A stretch of 32,741 nucleotides of DNA from Epichloe hybrida (GCA_019022495.1 JAFEKR010000126.1:1-32741), one strand, 5' to 3'. Positions 1 to 10,230 are shown, numbered from the stretch's first letter. Program-made: numbers and translations. The notes: a model not told the origin generated them from the letters alone.

Positions 1-480
1 TAGCCTTAATTAATATATAAGTCCGTAGGTACTAATTACCTTTTTGATTTTATAAGGGCCTAGGTACTTTATACTTAGCTTTCTACTAGGCTACTATAAG
101 TTAATATTCTTTATAAATAATAAAATATAGTTACTTACTTTAAACTTTATTAGGGTTTACTTCTTATTATAATACTTTATATACTAGACTTATAAGTTAC
201 TTAGAAGCTACTTTATTACTATATATCTATCTTTTAGTGTAATAGTATAAGTTTTTACCTAGTTATTTACTATAGGAATATTTATAACTACTTACTATAG
301 TCCCCTAGGGTTATAGCCTTATAGCGCCTTAGCTAGGGTATAGCTATAAGTTAAATAAATACTTATATTATATATAAACTATACTATTAAAAGGTTATTA
401 GCCTAATTAGTTTAGTTAAAGTAAGTAAAGGCTCTTAAATAATACTTTAAAACTTAGTTTAAATATTTTATTTAACTATC
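1..480 (-). pseudogene. Gypsy integrase C-terminal region relic
   Basis: This stretch follows the integrase core in the same frame. Near 420-470 the minus strand reads LKYYLRAFTY, matching the conserved leucine-rich segment after the catalytic glutamate of Gypsy integrases. Further left the frame is too mutated to read with confidence. A C-terminal DNA-binding or chromodomain would be expected here from family knowledge, but I cannot show it. Confidence 0.55.
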
Positions 481-1130
481 TATTTACAAGTAAAACACGG
501 TGCTTAGTTACTACTTAGTTATAATAAGATAGCAGAAGGTTATTTAAAACCCGCTAGTAAAAGTTAAACAATGGTTTATAATAATACCCTTAGGAGTGCT
601 ATAATCCCTAAAAATATATTCTAAGAATATAGTAGCTAACCTATTACTAGTTATGTGTGTTAAAATAGGGATATAAATACTATATTTTATAAAATAGTTT
701 ATAATAACTAAGATTATATTATAAGTCTAGTTTATATCTTTCATAGGTAGTAGCCTTATAATAAAGTCTATTAATAATTCTTAAAAAGGCTAATTAAGCA
801 CTAGTAGTGCTACTAGCTTACTATAGGGTTTATAGTACCTTAGCTTTAAAGTTTAATAGCTTATATAAGTTTATATATATAACTTAGTATCTTTCTTTAT
901 TAATAGCTAGTAGTACTAGTTTATAATTTAGTAAAGAGTCTTACTAACTCCTTAGTAGCCTACTACTAGGTTATTATAAGTAAGTATTAAAACTTCCTTT
1001 CTTATACTTACTAGAATAAAAACTTTATTCTTAAATATTAATAGCTTAGAGGGCCTAATAGACTATATCTATAATGCTTTTAGGTTACTACTTTTAAGTA
1101 GCTTTCTCTAACCTATAGTAAAGTTATTAC
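466..1130 (-). pseudogene. Gypsy integrase catalytic core relic
   Basis: The core inserts the element cDNA into the genome. On the minus strand one continuous frame reads DFI, then YNIILVIINYFIKYSIYIP, then ATIFLEYIFRDYSTPKGI, all recognisable Gypsy integrase blocks. The first catalytic Asp is intact (codon at 766-768). The second is Asn (574-576) and the Glu is Lys (466-468). Exactly 35 residues separate the second and third positions, so no indel has hit the core. The HPQTDGQTE block survives with Gln codons turned into stops. Both replacements are G-to-A changes expected from RIP. The upstream HHCC zinc finger should lie near 900-1130 but was not resolved. Confidence 0.85.
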
Positions 1131-1699
1131 CTTACTATACTTAAAATAATATAACTTAAATTAAAGTCTTTAATTCTATATACTTAGGATAAGTATTATA
1201 TATAAACTTAGAAGAGGTTTACTAAACTACTTATATTCTTACTATAATACTACTATAAGTAGCTAGCTTATAGTATACTTTTAGACTTATAAATAAATTA
1301 TAGCTAAGTAGTATTTTAAGGGGGCGCCTATATTACTTACTAACTACTAACTTAGCTAGACTCCTAACCTATAGGCTTACTAGACTTATAGAAATATTAA
1401 ATAATATAAATAAGGTATAACCTTACTACTTATAATTAGTAAACTTAGTTAGTGTATTACTTATAGGCTTTATAAGACTATTAAGTTCCTTAATAATATA
1501 ATTAAGTTATATTTTCTTAAAACTCTAGAGGCTAGAATAGCCCTTATAGCGCTCTTATAATAAACTATTAACTATACTAAGTAATATAACCTTAGGGCCT
1601 ATAACTACACTATTATACATATAGTACCTTTACTACTTAGTATTTATAAACTTAGCTAAGAAGTTAGGTAGCTATAAGGATATAGCCTTTGCCCTATGC

Positions 1700-3060
1700 T
1701 CCTTACTAATATAATTTACTCTTCTTAATAAGGTATTAGTAAGGTTTAGCTTACTTATATAATATTTAATCCTAAAATTAAATAAATAGAGCTTATCTAA
1801 TACTATTACTTACTTACTAGATAGCTTTAGCTTTATAGCTAGGTACTTATAATTAAGGTAGTTTATTATAACTATAATCTAGTAAGTTAAATATATAAGG
1901 TAATATCTCTAGGCCTAAAACACCTCTTAAATTACTAATAACTTAGTATCTAGGGTTAAGTAGCAAAGCTTAATATTAGTTAACTTCCTTAAAAAATATA
2001 CTACTAAGTGCTAGCTACCTAGCACTAATATTATAAGTATAGCTTTAATTATATAACTAGATATATTTATCTTTACTCTTAGTAAATAAAGTAAGTTAAA
2101 GTGCACTAAGATTAGTACCTCCTAAAACTTCTTTTAGAGTTCTCTAAACACTATAAGTTTACTAGGCTCTAGCTTAAACTCTACTAGTTAAACACCCTTT
2201 AGATAGTTTATTAGTAAGACTACTACCTTACTATACTATTTTATAAAGTATTAGTAAAACCCTATAAACCTAAGGAATAATTAAATATTAAATACACTAT
2301 AGGGTATTAGCTAGGTTATAAAAGCTTTAACCCTTAATGGTTTTATCTTAATACCTTTTTTAGATATAATAAACCCTAGGAATTTTACTTATAATACTAA
2401 AAATTAGCACTTCTTAAGGTTAATATAAAGATCCATGTCTTAAAGTTACTCTAGCACCCTTTTAATATACTCTGTGTGTCTTATAGGGTCACTACTATAT
2501 ATTAGGATATTATTAAGGTAGATAATATAGAATTTATCTATAAGTCCCTTAAGAGTGTTATTAATATATTCCTAAAAAGTAGCTAGCGTGTTTACTAATC
2601 TAAATAGTATTATAAGGTACTTAAAGTGCTTATAGTAGTAATAGAATACTGTTTTTTACTTATTACCCTTATGGATATATAGCTAGTAGTATACCTCTTA
2701 GAGATCTAATAATATAAAAACTTTTACACTTGCTAGTTCATTAAGAATTTTAGAGATTAATAATAAGGGGGCCTTATTTTTAATAGTAATCCTATTAAGA
2801 CCCCTATAATTTATATAAAGCCTTAATTTCCCTAATATTTTTAGGATAAATAAAATTAGGGCTCTAGCTAGGCTTATTAATCTTCTAATTTACCCTTTCT
2901 CCTACACACTTATAAGGTACTCCCTAAGCACCTCTAGCTCTTTTTCTACTAGGTTATATATAAGTCCTTATAGTAGCTATTTCCCCTTTTCTAATTTAAT
3001 TATATAAGTATAGCCCCTAAGTTCTAGGAGCTTGCTAGCTAGATCTTTTAAAAATATATT
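1700..3060 (-). pseudogene. Gypsy reverse transcriptase and RNase H relic
   Basis: The region encoded the polymerase and the nuclease that degrades the RNA template. From the high end, the minus strand reads YAEFINIFLKDLASKLLELR (RT lead-in near 3050), YRGLNRITIKNKAPL, the palm segment around HFKYLIILFRLVN, and IIYLNNILIYSSDP. The last is the catalytic YLDD motif with both Asp codons changed to Asn (2509-2520). VKFLGFIISKKGI and the LxxFLxFxxFY block follow, then an RNase H segment ending near 1830. Order and spacing match full-length Ty3 elements. Stops are frequent (TAA/TAG from CAA/CAG/TGG). Loss of both metal-binding Asp residues alone would abolish polymerase activity. Confidence 0.9.
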
Positions 3061-4990
3061 TATAAATTCCGCGTACTTATCTAGGATTTACTATTAGGGT
3101 GCGTTACTATCTATTTCTTATATAAATACTACTAACTCCTTATAAAATACTACCTAGAGTACTATTATACTTCTTAGTTTCTTTTTCTTAGGGGGTTAGA
3201 TATTGCCTATTACTATTACTATAACTAAGTTATAATTTAGGTTATTACTTACTATATTATCTATTAGTAAAACTTTATTAGTGTCCCTCTCTTTTATTTT
3301 AGGCTTAATTACTCTAACTTTTAGTAATACTAGTAATAGTATAATTAAAGACTACTTTGCTACCTTATATAGTTATTACTTACCTAAGGTAAATATAATA
3401 TGTTCTTTAGTTATTAGGAACCTTTAAAAACCCTACTTCTAATCTATTATTATAGGTTTATACTCTTAGATCTAGTTTATTCCTAGGAGTATTCCTTCTC
3501 TAGTATTAGTAATATAGTAGCTAACTTAGCAAACCCTTATATAGCTTATACTATCCTTTACTATAACTAGTTTATATAAAATTCCTTAGTATAGGATCTT
3601 ATTCCTGCTTATACTTTCTAATATTACCTTTACTTTTACTATATTCTTCTAATCCTATTTTAATAATAGCTTAGGGTAGATTATTAAATATTCCACCCTT
3701 ATATTAAATAGCGCTAGTACTACTAACTAGTAGTTATCTTACTATAGGGATACTTATATCCTTATTCTCTTATTTATAGGTTTCTTTGTAATAAGACTAT
3801 TATCCTAGGCCTACGCAAAACTAATTAGAATTTTATTTAGGTCTAAAGATTTATTACTACTATCTTTATGCTTCTTAGTAGTATACCTATTACTTTTATA
3901 AATTAAGTAGTTTATTACTTTATATCTATTTACACTATATCTAGGGCTACTATATTTATAGTACTTAAATAGCTTCTAGCCTATACCTTATTACTAGGAA
4001 CCTTACTATAAGTTATTTATAAGGAAGCTAGAGTATTATCTCTTATTATTCCTACCCTCTTTATTATAGCTTCTATTATAATTCTTTATTATAGATATTA
4101 TTATAACTTTAGCTTTTTTACCTTAGCCTTATAGATAACTCTAAGATATAAGGAACTTCTAGCTAACTATATACTACCTTATAGTATTATTTAAGCTATT
4201 TAGGAATATTACTATCCTTAAGCATAAGGGGATTTAGTTAGGTAATTTAGCTTTTACCTTTATCTAGAGTCTTAGGAAAGATTAGAAAGATTAGTTATAC
4301 TTTTACTTAAGGTTTAGTAATATCCTAGTAGCTTCTAAGTACCTTATATCTTTATCTATTATACTAGTGTTTAGCTAAGATATAAATCTATCCTAGGTAT
4401 AAGCTATATAGTTAACTATTCTATTTACTATTATATAATATATTTATTATTACTTTATATTATTAGCTAGGTAGCTACTAGTATATACTACCTTTATCCT
4501 ATTATCCTAGAAGGTTCTTAGGTCTAACTAGAATAGTATATTTAAATCCTATAGATATGCTTATAAATTCTTATAAGTATTTCCCTTATATATAAGTACC
4601 TTATACTATATCTTAATAAAGCTTTATATATATATACTTACTATAAACTTAGTATTAGGTAAGAAACCTAAGTATATAGGATTTATTAGTATATTTATCT
4701 AAGGGGTATTTATAGGTCTTTTACCTAATCTAGCTAATTATAGGTTTACTTCTATTTCTTTAAGCTATACTTCTATTTATAAGATCTCTTATCTTATATA
4801 GGTATTATATAGCTAGGCTTATATAACCTTATATTACCTCTATAGCTAGTCTAGATTATTATTATTTCTAGATCTAGGGTTACTATATTAGTTAGGTAAT
4901 ATTTACTATACCTTATTATATTTTATAGTTAGAGTATTTAGGTTATTACTTAGGTACTATAAGTTTAAGGCTTTCTTACTAAGTAGTATA
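3060..4990 (-). pseudogene. Gypsy gag and protease region relic
   Basis: This part lies between the RT lead-in and the 5' LTR on the minus strand, where Gypsy elements carry Gag and the aspartic protease. Mutation is heavy and I could not read a clear CCHC knuckle or D-S/T-G protease motif; a Lys/Tyr-rich stretch near 3880-3960 may be the nucleocapsid. The call rests on position and size (about 1.9 kb), not on motifs. No unrelated insertion is visible inside. Confidence 0.5.
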
Positions 4991-5083
4991 AGTATATTCT
5001 AAGTAAATATTCTATAGCTCCTTTATATTTAAATCTAGCTAATAGTTTATTTTCCTAAAAGGGTTTAAGAGTTTAACTTATTA

Positions 5084-5345
5084 TAACTATATTAAGAGAG
5101 ATATAAATAAAGTAAAGGCTAAGACTTTTCTTTATAGCTAGAGAGCTATTACTTAGGGGTAAGTATATAAAGGTCTTAAACTCTAACCTCCTATATCTCT
5201 TATAGGTAGTCCTTATTTAAATACCTTACTATATGTATATAGCTATCTAGTAACTACTTAGTTATTTATATAAGCTAAGGCTTATCTAAGGGCTCTATTA
5301 TGTAACTATCCTGTCTGTGACTCCCTAGCCTCTGTGCTCCTAACA
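5084..5345 (-). repeat. 5' LTR of the Gypsy element (262 bp)
   Basis: This segment aligns without gaps to 28181-28442, both 262 bp. Where the other copy reads TGACTGTGGTGGG, this one reads TAACTATATTAAG: every difference is G to A, a clear RIP comparison. On the minus strand it starts TGTTAGGAGC. The gag-side neighbour starts at 5083. The right flank is AAGAA, but no target duplication can be scored because the other end is outside the window. Confidence 0.9.
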
Positions 5346-5382
5346 AAGAAATAGATAGTAATATACCTTAATACAGAGCATT

Positions 5383-5520
5383 GTTGTATTGTATTGTATT
5401 GTATTTTTTGGCCCTTCGATGTATTGTATTGTATTGTTTTGCCCTATGTATTGTATTGTGTGTTATATTTTATTTTTAATACAATACAATACAATACAAT
5501 ACATACAATACAATGTATTG
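5383..5520. repeat. Strand-switching (TACAA)n pentamer cluster
   Basis: Three short TGTAT runs (about 5385-5404, 5419-5437, 5446-5463) are followed by an ATACA run (about 5478-5512). The two orientations are reverse complements, so the cluster can fold back on itself. Two short non-repeat spacers (TTTTTTGGCCCTTCGAT; TTTTGCCCTA) break the left half. It lies directly right of the Gypsy LTR. Confidence 0.85.
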
Positions 5521-5803
5521 TTAGGGAAAAATAAAAGTGGGGTATTATATAAATTTATTATATAGTAGATTTTTTAAAGAATCTAATTATAGTATCCTTA
5601 TTCTTATATATAATTTCGTAATTTATTTAAAAATCTATAAAGTTTTAGCGTATTTAGAAAAGTAAGCTTATTAGAGATATTATATATGTTAATAAAGTAT
5701 TTCTTAATCGAGTTTATAGAATACTTTTTTTTCTATATATTAAAGGTCTTTATATCCTAATATCTTTTTTCTACGATTTACTATTGCTTTTATTATATAA
5801 AAA
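5521..5803. repeat. AT-rich satellite unit A (~280 bp)
   Basis: This unit matches 5951-6230 along most of its length by eye, including the shared block ATTTAGAAAAGTAAGCTTAT and an end reading TTATATAAAAAATACA that runs into the pentamer array. Differences include transversions, so divergence is not only RIP. No coding frame or known transposon family is recognisable. It begins near an AAAGTGGGGTATTAT block (5534-5548). Confidence 0.75.
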
Positions 5804-5951
5804 ATACAATACAACACAATACAATACAATATAATACAATACAATACAATACAATGCAATATAATACAATACAATACAATACAATACAATACAATACAAT
5901 ACAATACAATACAATACAATACAATACAATACAATACAATACAATACAATG
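5804..5951. repeat. (ATACA)n pentanucleotide array, about 29 units
   Basis: A nearly pure run of ATACA/ACAAT pentamers with a few variants near its left end (ACAAC, ATAAT, GCAAT). It separates satellite units A and B. A long open frame across it in the reverse direction is only the translation of the repeat and starts at TTG, so no protein is proposed. The array keeps dozens of CpA dinucleotides while flanking DNA has almost none. Confidence 0.95.
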
Positions 5952-6230
5952 TATTATATAATATTTAGGGTAGTATATATATCTCTAATATAGTAGATTT
6001 TTTATATAGTCTAATTATAGTATCCTTATTTTTAAATATAATTTATTGCTTTTTTAAAAAATACATAAGGTTTTAGCTTATTTAGAAAAGTAAGCTTATT
6101 ATAGATATTATATATCTTAATAAAGTATTTCTTAACCTAGTTTATAAAATGATTTTTATTCTTTATATTAAAGATTTTTCTATATTAATATCTTTTTTCT
6201 AGGATTTACTATTACTTTTACTATATAAAA
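5951..6230. repeat. AT-rich satellite unit B (~280 bp)
   Basis: The second copy of the unit, with the same internal landmarks as unit A: GTATCCTTATT, the TTTAGAAAAGTAAGCTTATT block and TATCTTTTTTCTA near the end. It is bounded on both sides by ATACA arrays. The spacing between units A and B (about 420 bp) differs from B to C (about 316 bp) mainly because the linking array length differs. No coding potential is seen. Confidence 0.75.
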
Positions 6231-6330
6231 AATACATTATAATACAATACAATACAATACAATACAATGTATTATATAATACTTAGGGTAGTATAAATAT
6301 CTGAAATATAGTAGATTTTTATAGTAATTT
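6231..6330. repeat. Short (ATACA)n array and truncated satellite unit C
   Basis: A run of about seven pentamers (6231-6268) is followed by the beginning of a third satellite unit (ATTATATAATACTTAGGGTA, as in unit B). The similarity stops near 6320-6330, where less mutated sequence begins, so the array is broken here by the LINE-related segment. Confidence 0.7.
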
Positions 6331-7521
6331 TATTAAAACCTTCGCACAATCTTCCGCACCGCTCTAAAGGTCTAGAATTGCCTCTAAAATACAAACCATA
6401 TTAATATTTGAATTCTCTACCTCTGTTTACCCCCCCCTATAATATTACAATATAATAAAGCTAGTAGTAGGAGTGTGAATATACTAATAGTAATTAACTT
6501 AGAAGAAAGGGGGCTAGTATAAAGCTACTACTACCTAAACATAAGAATAGGATAGTTTAATATTTAGAGTAATAAGAATAACCCTATAATAAACTAGAAC
6601 TAATTTAAATATCTAGATAATATAACATACTATAATAAAATTATAAGCCTTATTCTTAATAATAAAGTTACTTAAGTATAGTATATTACTAAAGCTATTA
6701 CTAAATAAGTAGTAAACTATACCTAAGCTAAAGTAAAGGTAATAAACTATAATAATAATAATATCTATATTACTAAAGAAGCCCTTAAATAAGCCCTTAA
6801 AGAGGCTATTAAAGAAGAAACTAAAGGAAGTAACACTCTAACCTAAGTAAGTATTACTACTAGCCTAGCTTCTAAATAAATAAATAGCTTACCCCCCTCT
6901 CTTTAAATCCCTAGTAAATAGAACTAAGAGATACTTATTAAAGGGAATACTATCTAGGAATTACTCTAGTCTAGGGGTATAGAAAATATAGTAATAGTAG
7001 TAAATAAAGCTATAGGCTAGATTATAGTAGTAGTAACTAGAAGACTCCCTAGTAAGAATATAATTATTACCTTTAAAGAAAACACTATCTAATATAAAGA
7101 AAACTAAAAATAAATTACTAAAGTATTTAGGCTAGAGGTAGCCCTTTACTATTATATACTTAGTATTATTATTAAAGGATTCCTAACTAAATATACCTCT
7201 CTTAAGAACTTAGTAATAGAAATTAGAAAAGCTAATAAGGTAAATATAGTAAAGGTAATAGTAAGATAACTCTAGGGTAAAGGTACCTAAAGAATTACTT
7301 TAATACTAGGCCTAGCTAAAGTAAAAGATACTAATAAGATATACTAAGATAGTATAGTCTTTAAAGTAAAGCTTTTCTAAACTAAACTATATAATAAGAC
7401 CTTATAACCCTAATAATACTATAATTACTTCTAAATAAGCTATATAGCTAAGTTTTATAAGGTAGTACTAAGGTATAGTAAGTATAAAGCTAGCTATTAT
7501 AAGAATAAAGAGTTCTTTTAC
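6330..7521 (+). pseudogene. Tad-like LINE ORF1 (gag-like, zinc-knuckle) fragment
   Basis: ORF1 proteins of fungal Tad-type LINEs bind the element RNA. From about 6730 the plus strand can be followed through stops and reads RLPSKNIIITFKENTI, IKGFLTKYTSLKNLVIEI, RKANKVNIVKVIV and LILGLAKVKDTNKIY. Near 7425-7500 come the remains of two zinc knuckles in which Cys and His codons are now Tyr (for example YIAKFYK followed by YSKYKASYY). This layout is typical of the family C-terminus. The fragment is cut by an LTR at 7522; no ORF2 is in the window. Positions 6330-6450 are less mutated and may be leader or unrelated DNA. Family level is fairly sure, the clade less so. Confidence 0.7.
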
Positions 7522-7828
7522 TGTTGGATTCACAGGGTATTGAATTCAATGTAATACAGTCGTGAGCCCGAAGAATAGTATCGTCATCGATTATTTATTC
7601 TAGGCTGCGTTATCTATTATTATGATTAATTAAGTTCTAGGAAAAGAGAGGTAAAAAGCTAGAAGTTATAATACATAAAGGGAAAAGGGGTTACGCGTTT
7701 GTGTCCCTATATTTCCTAGCTAATTAACGTGCTAGGTTATAGGTTACGTGTGAGGTCCGCGCGCGGCCTAAGCTTCTGCTAGGTAATTATAGCTATGACG
7801 CGCGATTAATATTACCTTTGTTCTAACA
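7522..7828 (-). repeat. LTR, Copia family A (307 bp, inverted)
   Basis: The reverse complement of the LTRs at 9531-9838 and 16024-16333. In plus reading it runs from TGTTGGATTCACAGGG to CCTTTGTTCTAACA. It keeps CpG-rich blocks (GGTCCGCGCGCGGCC) unlike the surrounding DNA. On its own strand it is a 3' LTR, since the A 3' untranslated region precedes it. The left edge abuts the LINE relic. Confidence 0.9.
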
Positions 7829-8092
7829 CTAGAACTTCTCTCTTTTAATATAATTATTAATACGTAATATTAATTACAGAAATAAAAAAGAAAGATAGAT
7901 TAAGAATATAATTAATAGGGGATATAAGGAAAAGAACTTATAGCCTATCTAGGTGTATAGTTACTAATAAAAAGGAAATAATAATCTTGCTTAGCCTATA
8001 AGCCTATGTAAGGATAAGTAGGTCCTTCTAAATCCCTTCTTTTCCTTAAAATAATATATATACCACACCTTAGCGTGTATATAATATCTTCC
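7829..8092 (-). mobile_element. Copia A 3' untranslated end with polypurine tract
   Basis: The inverted equivalent of about 15759-16023. The purine tract next to the LTR reads, in plus orientation, CTAGAACTTCTCTCTTTTAA. Similarity to family A ends at the TTCT shared with the D leader. No coding frame is expected here or seen. Confidence 0.8.
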
Positions 8093-9043
8093 TTCTAGTT
8101 ATATAAGAAGTTATGAGTAAGCTATTAAAAGTATAGGGGTAATTTATATCTTTAAGGTCTTTTAGGGGTAATAATTAAAGCCTTACTATTACTAGTAGCC
8201 CTTCCTCTTATAGAAGGTCTAGATTTCTCTACTATCTTTAACTATAAAAGGAATATTTAAGCTATTATTCTTTATTACTAATTAAGCTTCTGTTTTTACC
8301 TATTGCTATTATAAGGGTTTTCTTTTACTTTTTAGGAGTGTTGTTACTCTAATAAAATCAGAAGATTACAAAAACAGGGAAAATATAATAAAAGAAAAGC
8401 AGTAAAAGTAGTAATAGGAATAAATTAATAGGGATAAAGAAAATAATAGGAGTGCTAAAAGTGACTAAAAGTAATAAGAAGGATAATAAGGAATTAATAG
8501 GAATTACCCTTCCTGTTTTTTGTGAAAAGGAGGGAAGAAGGTAACTCTCTTTCTTACTAATAAGTATAGGGTAAATAGCACTAATAATAAAGGGGGCAAA
8601 AAACAAGCTATAGATGCTTATATAAATAGATTAAAGGTCTATTAGATAAAGGGAATATTTATAGAAAGGTTATAGATATGTTAGCTAGCTTAGCTAAGGT
8701 TATTTAATGTTAGGTTTAAAATAAATGCCTTATGGTAATAGATTCGGTTATTTAGTTAGTTTTCTTGTAATAGATAATAGAATTAATAATTAATAATAAT
8801 ATCCTAGATAGATATAACAAAGTTATATCCCTTAGCCTAAGGGTTAATAAATTAATTCCTTAGAAGCCTAATAAGCCTATAACTAGGATTCTAGTCTTTT
8901 CCTTTAGTATACTTATATAGTTATACCTCTTTACCATAATAACTATTATAGTATAATAAGGGGTAGTAGTAGTAGTATTTATAGAAATGTCTTTTCTTAT
9001 AATACCTAGCTTATTTATAGTTATAAAGTTAACTACTAATTAG
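8093..9043 (-). mobile_element. Copia D leader fragment (copy D')
   Basis: Closely matches 23867-24829, the leader of the complete D element. On the minus strand it begins with CTAATTAGTAGTTAAC directly after the LTR, the candidate primer-binding site. The 8358-8606 part is open in the element's sense direction for 82 codons, but it starts at TTG, is a hydrophobic low-complexity translation, and is broken in the sister copy, so I treat it as non-coding. Confidence 0.8.
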
Positions 9044-9305
9044 TATTAGTTACACTAAGGTGCCTACGTAAGTAATAGGATAATCCTATAATATTAAAGT
9101 TAATAATAGATAAATAAATTAGCTAGAAAGGGGGAGAAAAGAGGGAAAGTCTAAATACTAGGAAAGTAGGCGAAATCCATATATGGGGTAAAAGAGGGGG
9201 TGGCGAATTAATGTAGCCAATTGCATTGCGTGCATCGCGCTAGACCCACAAGTCAGTCTGGTCTTTGGCCACGATTAAACCGATGAAGATCCGAAGGAAT
9301 TAACA
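9044..9305 (-). repeat. 5' LTR of copy D' (262 bp)
   Basis: Same length as the D 5' LTR at 24830-25091. On the minus strand it starts TGTTAATTCCTTCGGATC and ends ACTAA(C/T)A next to the shared CTAATTAG motif. The 9180-9300 part is less mutated than its flanks (GCATTGCGTGCATCGCGC survives). The right flank is AAAAG. Confidence 0.88.
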
Positions 9306-9530
9306 AAAAGAGAAGCAGGGTAATAGTATACTAAAAAATCACGCAATTTTTCTGCCCCACTTTAATGACTAATCTATTTGATTTGCTACAAATTGCTTAC
9401 AAAACATAATACCCCACTTTAAGACCCACTTTTAAGACCCACTTTTTTATTTATACTCTTTATTTAAAGATAGTGATATCTTATATATAAATATATAGTA
9501 AATTTTTTTTTATATTTAAAATACTATTTT
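9306..9530. repeat. Left part of satellite locus D with CCCACTTT repeats
   Basis: No gene. ACTTT(T)AAGACCC-like words recur: CCCCACTTTAATGAC (about 9355-9369), ACCCCACTTTAAGACC (9411-9426), CCACTTTTAAGACCC and CCCACTTTTTT up to 9446. ATAATACCCCACTTT (9406-9420) is the exact reverse complement of 5534-5548. The last ~60 bp resemble satellite units A and B. The Copia A insertion begins at 9531 and the locus resumes at 16334. The CCCACTTT words look like a decayed terminal repeat of a DNA transposon, but no transposase is present. Confidence 0.55.
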
Positions 9531-9838
9531 TGTTGGAACAAAGGTGATATCAATCGCGCGTCGCAGCCGTAATTACCTAGCAAAAGCTCGGGCCGCGCGC
9601 GGACCCCACACGTGACCCACAACCTAGCACGTTAATTAGCTAGGAAATATAGGGATATAAACACGTAACCCCTTTTCCCTTTATATATCGTAACTTCTAG
9701 CTTTTTACCTCTTTTCTAATAACTTAAATCAATTATAATAACAGATAACGTAGCCTAGAATAGATAATTAATAACAATACTATTCTTCGGGCTTATAACT
9801 GTATTACACATTAAATTTAATACCCTATGAATCTAACA
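9531..9838 (+). repeat. 5' LTR of Copia A (308 bp)
   Basis: Starts TGTTGGAACAAAGGTGATATC and ends ATGAATCTAACA. It holds CpG-dense blocks (GGGCCGCGCGCGGACCCC) surviving in a locus otherwise stripped by RIP. A promoter is expected here from family knowledge; a TATA-like TTTATATATCG lies near 9680. Confidence 0.92.
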
Positions 9839-10230
9839 CTAATTAGTAGTTACCTTCATAGATAACTACGCAGTCTTCAAACACCGCAGATTAGTAAGGT
9901 TAATTAGAAAAGGCAGCTTATCTAATAATAACTTACCCTATAAAATAGGAGGGCCATGTTTAATAATAAGTTATGCTAATAGAAAGGTATAATATAGCTC
10001 TCTTCTTACTTTAGTATTAACATCTATATCTATATAGACTCCGAAATAATAAAGAAAGGTTTAACACTAGTAGCTAAGCTATCCCCTTATCTTTCTTTAT
10101 TATGCGTTCTATTATGCATTTAAAGTTAACTACCTTACCTCACGATCCTTCACATCCAAAACACGTTACATAATCATAGTTATATTTTTTTCCTTACATT
10201 ACAAGATCTGCCTCCCTTAATTAATTATAA
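9839..10230 (+). other. Copia A leader and candidate primer-binding site
   Basis: Immediately after the LTR comes CTAATTAGTAGTTACC, shared with A2 and both D copies and therefore the likely primer-binding site. An inverted repeat, ATAATAAAGAAAG (10046-10058) and CTTTCTTTATTAT (10091-10103), could form a 13-bp stem with a 32-nt loop. No coding frame was recognised. Confidence 0.6.

Larger units (their letters stand above)
1..5345 (-). mobile_element. Gypsy (Ty3-type) LTR retrotransposon, 3' end off window, RIP-degraded
   Basis: Reading the minus strand from 5345 down gives a 262-bp LTR, a gag-sized region, an RT with YLDD-type motif, RNase H and a D,D35E integrase near 500-770. RT before integrase is the Gypsy order. 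The 3' LTR is not present, so the element continues past base 1. All frames carry many TAA/TAG stops and the base composition is strongly TpA-biased, as expected of RIP, so the copy is dead. A second LTR of the same family lies at 28181-28442. Family assignment is firm from RT and integrase; the exact clade is not determined. Confidence 0.9.
7522..9305 (-). mobile_element. Chimeric Copia derivative: D 5' end joined to A 3' end
   Basis: On the minus strand it reads: D-family LTR (9305 to 9044), D leader (9043 to about 8093), then without a break the 3' untranslated end of family A (8092 to 7829) and an A-family LTR (7828 to 7522). The junction shares TTCT (8093-8096) between both parents. It has no gag or pol and is 1,784 bp. 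It may be a template-switch product or the result of a deletion across two adjacent insertions; flanks TTTAC and AAAAG do not match as a target duplication. Confidence 0.75.

Noticed and set aside
5740..5949. 69-codon open frame with repeated Tyr-Cys-Ile-Val-Leu
   Set aside because: It is the translation of the ATACA pentamer array, starts at TTG, and has no other support.
5804..5951. CRISPR-like array
   Set aside because: The units are 5 bp with no unique spacers; this is a microsatellite in a eukaryotic transposon context.
8358..8606. 82-codon hydrophobic open frame on the minus strand
   Set aside because: It starts at TTG, is low-complexity sequence in a retrotransposon leader, and is broken in the sister copy near 24130-24390.
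10046..10103. 13-bp inverted repeat in the Copia A leader as a terminator or functional RNA
   Set aside because: AT-rich arms of this length are expected by chance in such DNA, and nothing shows conservation; it is only mentioned with the leader.
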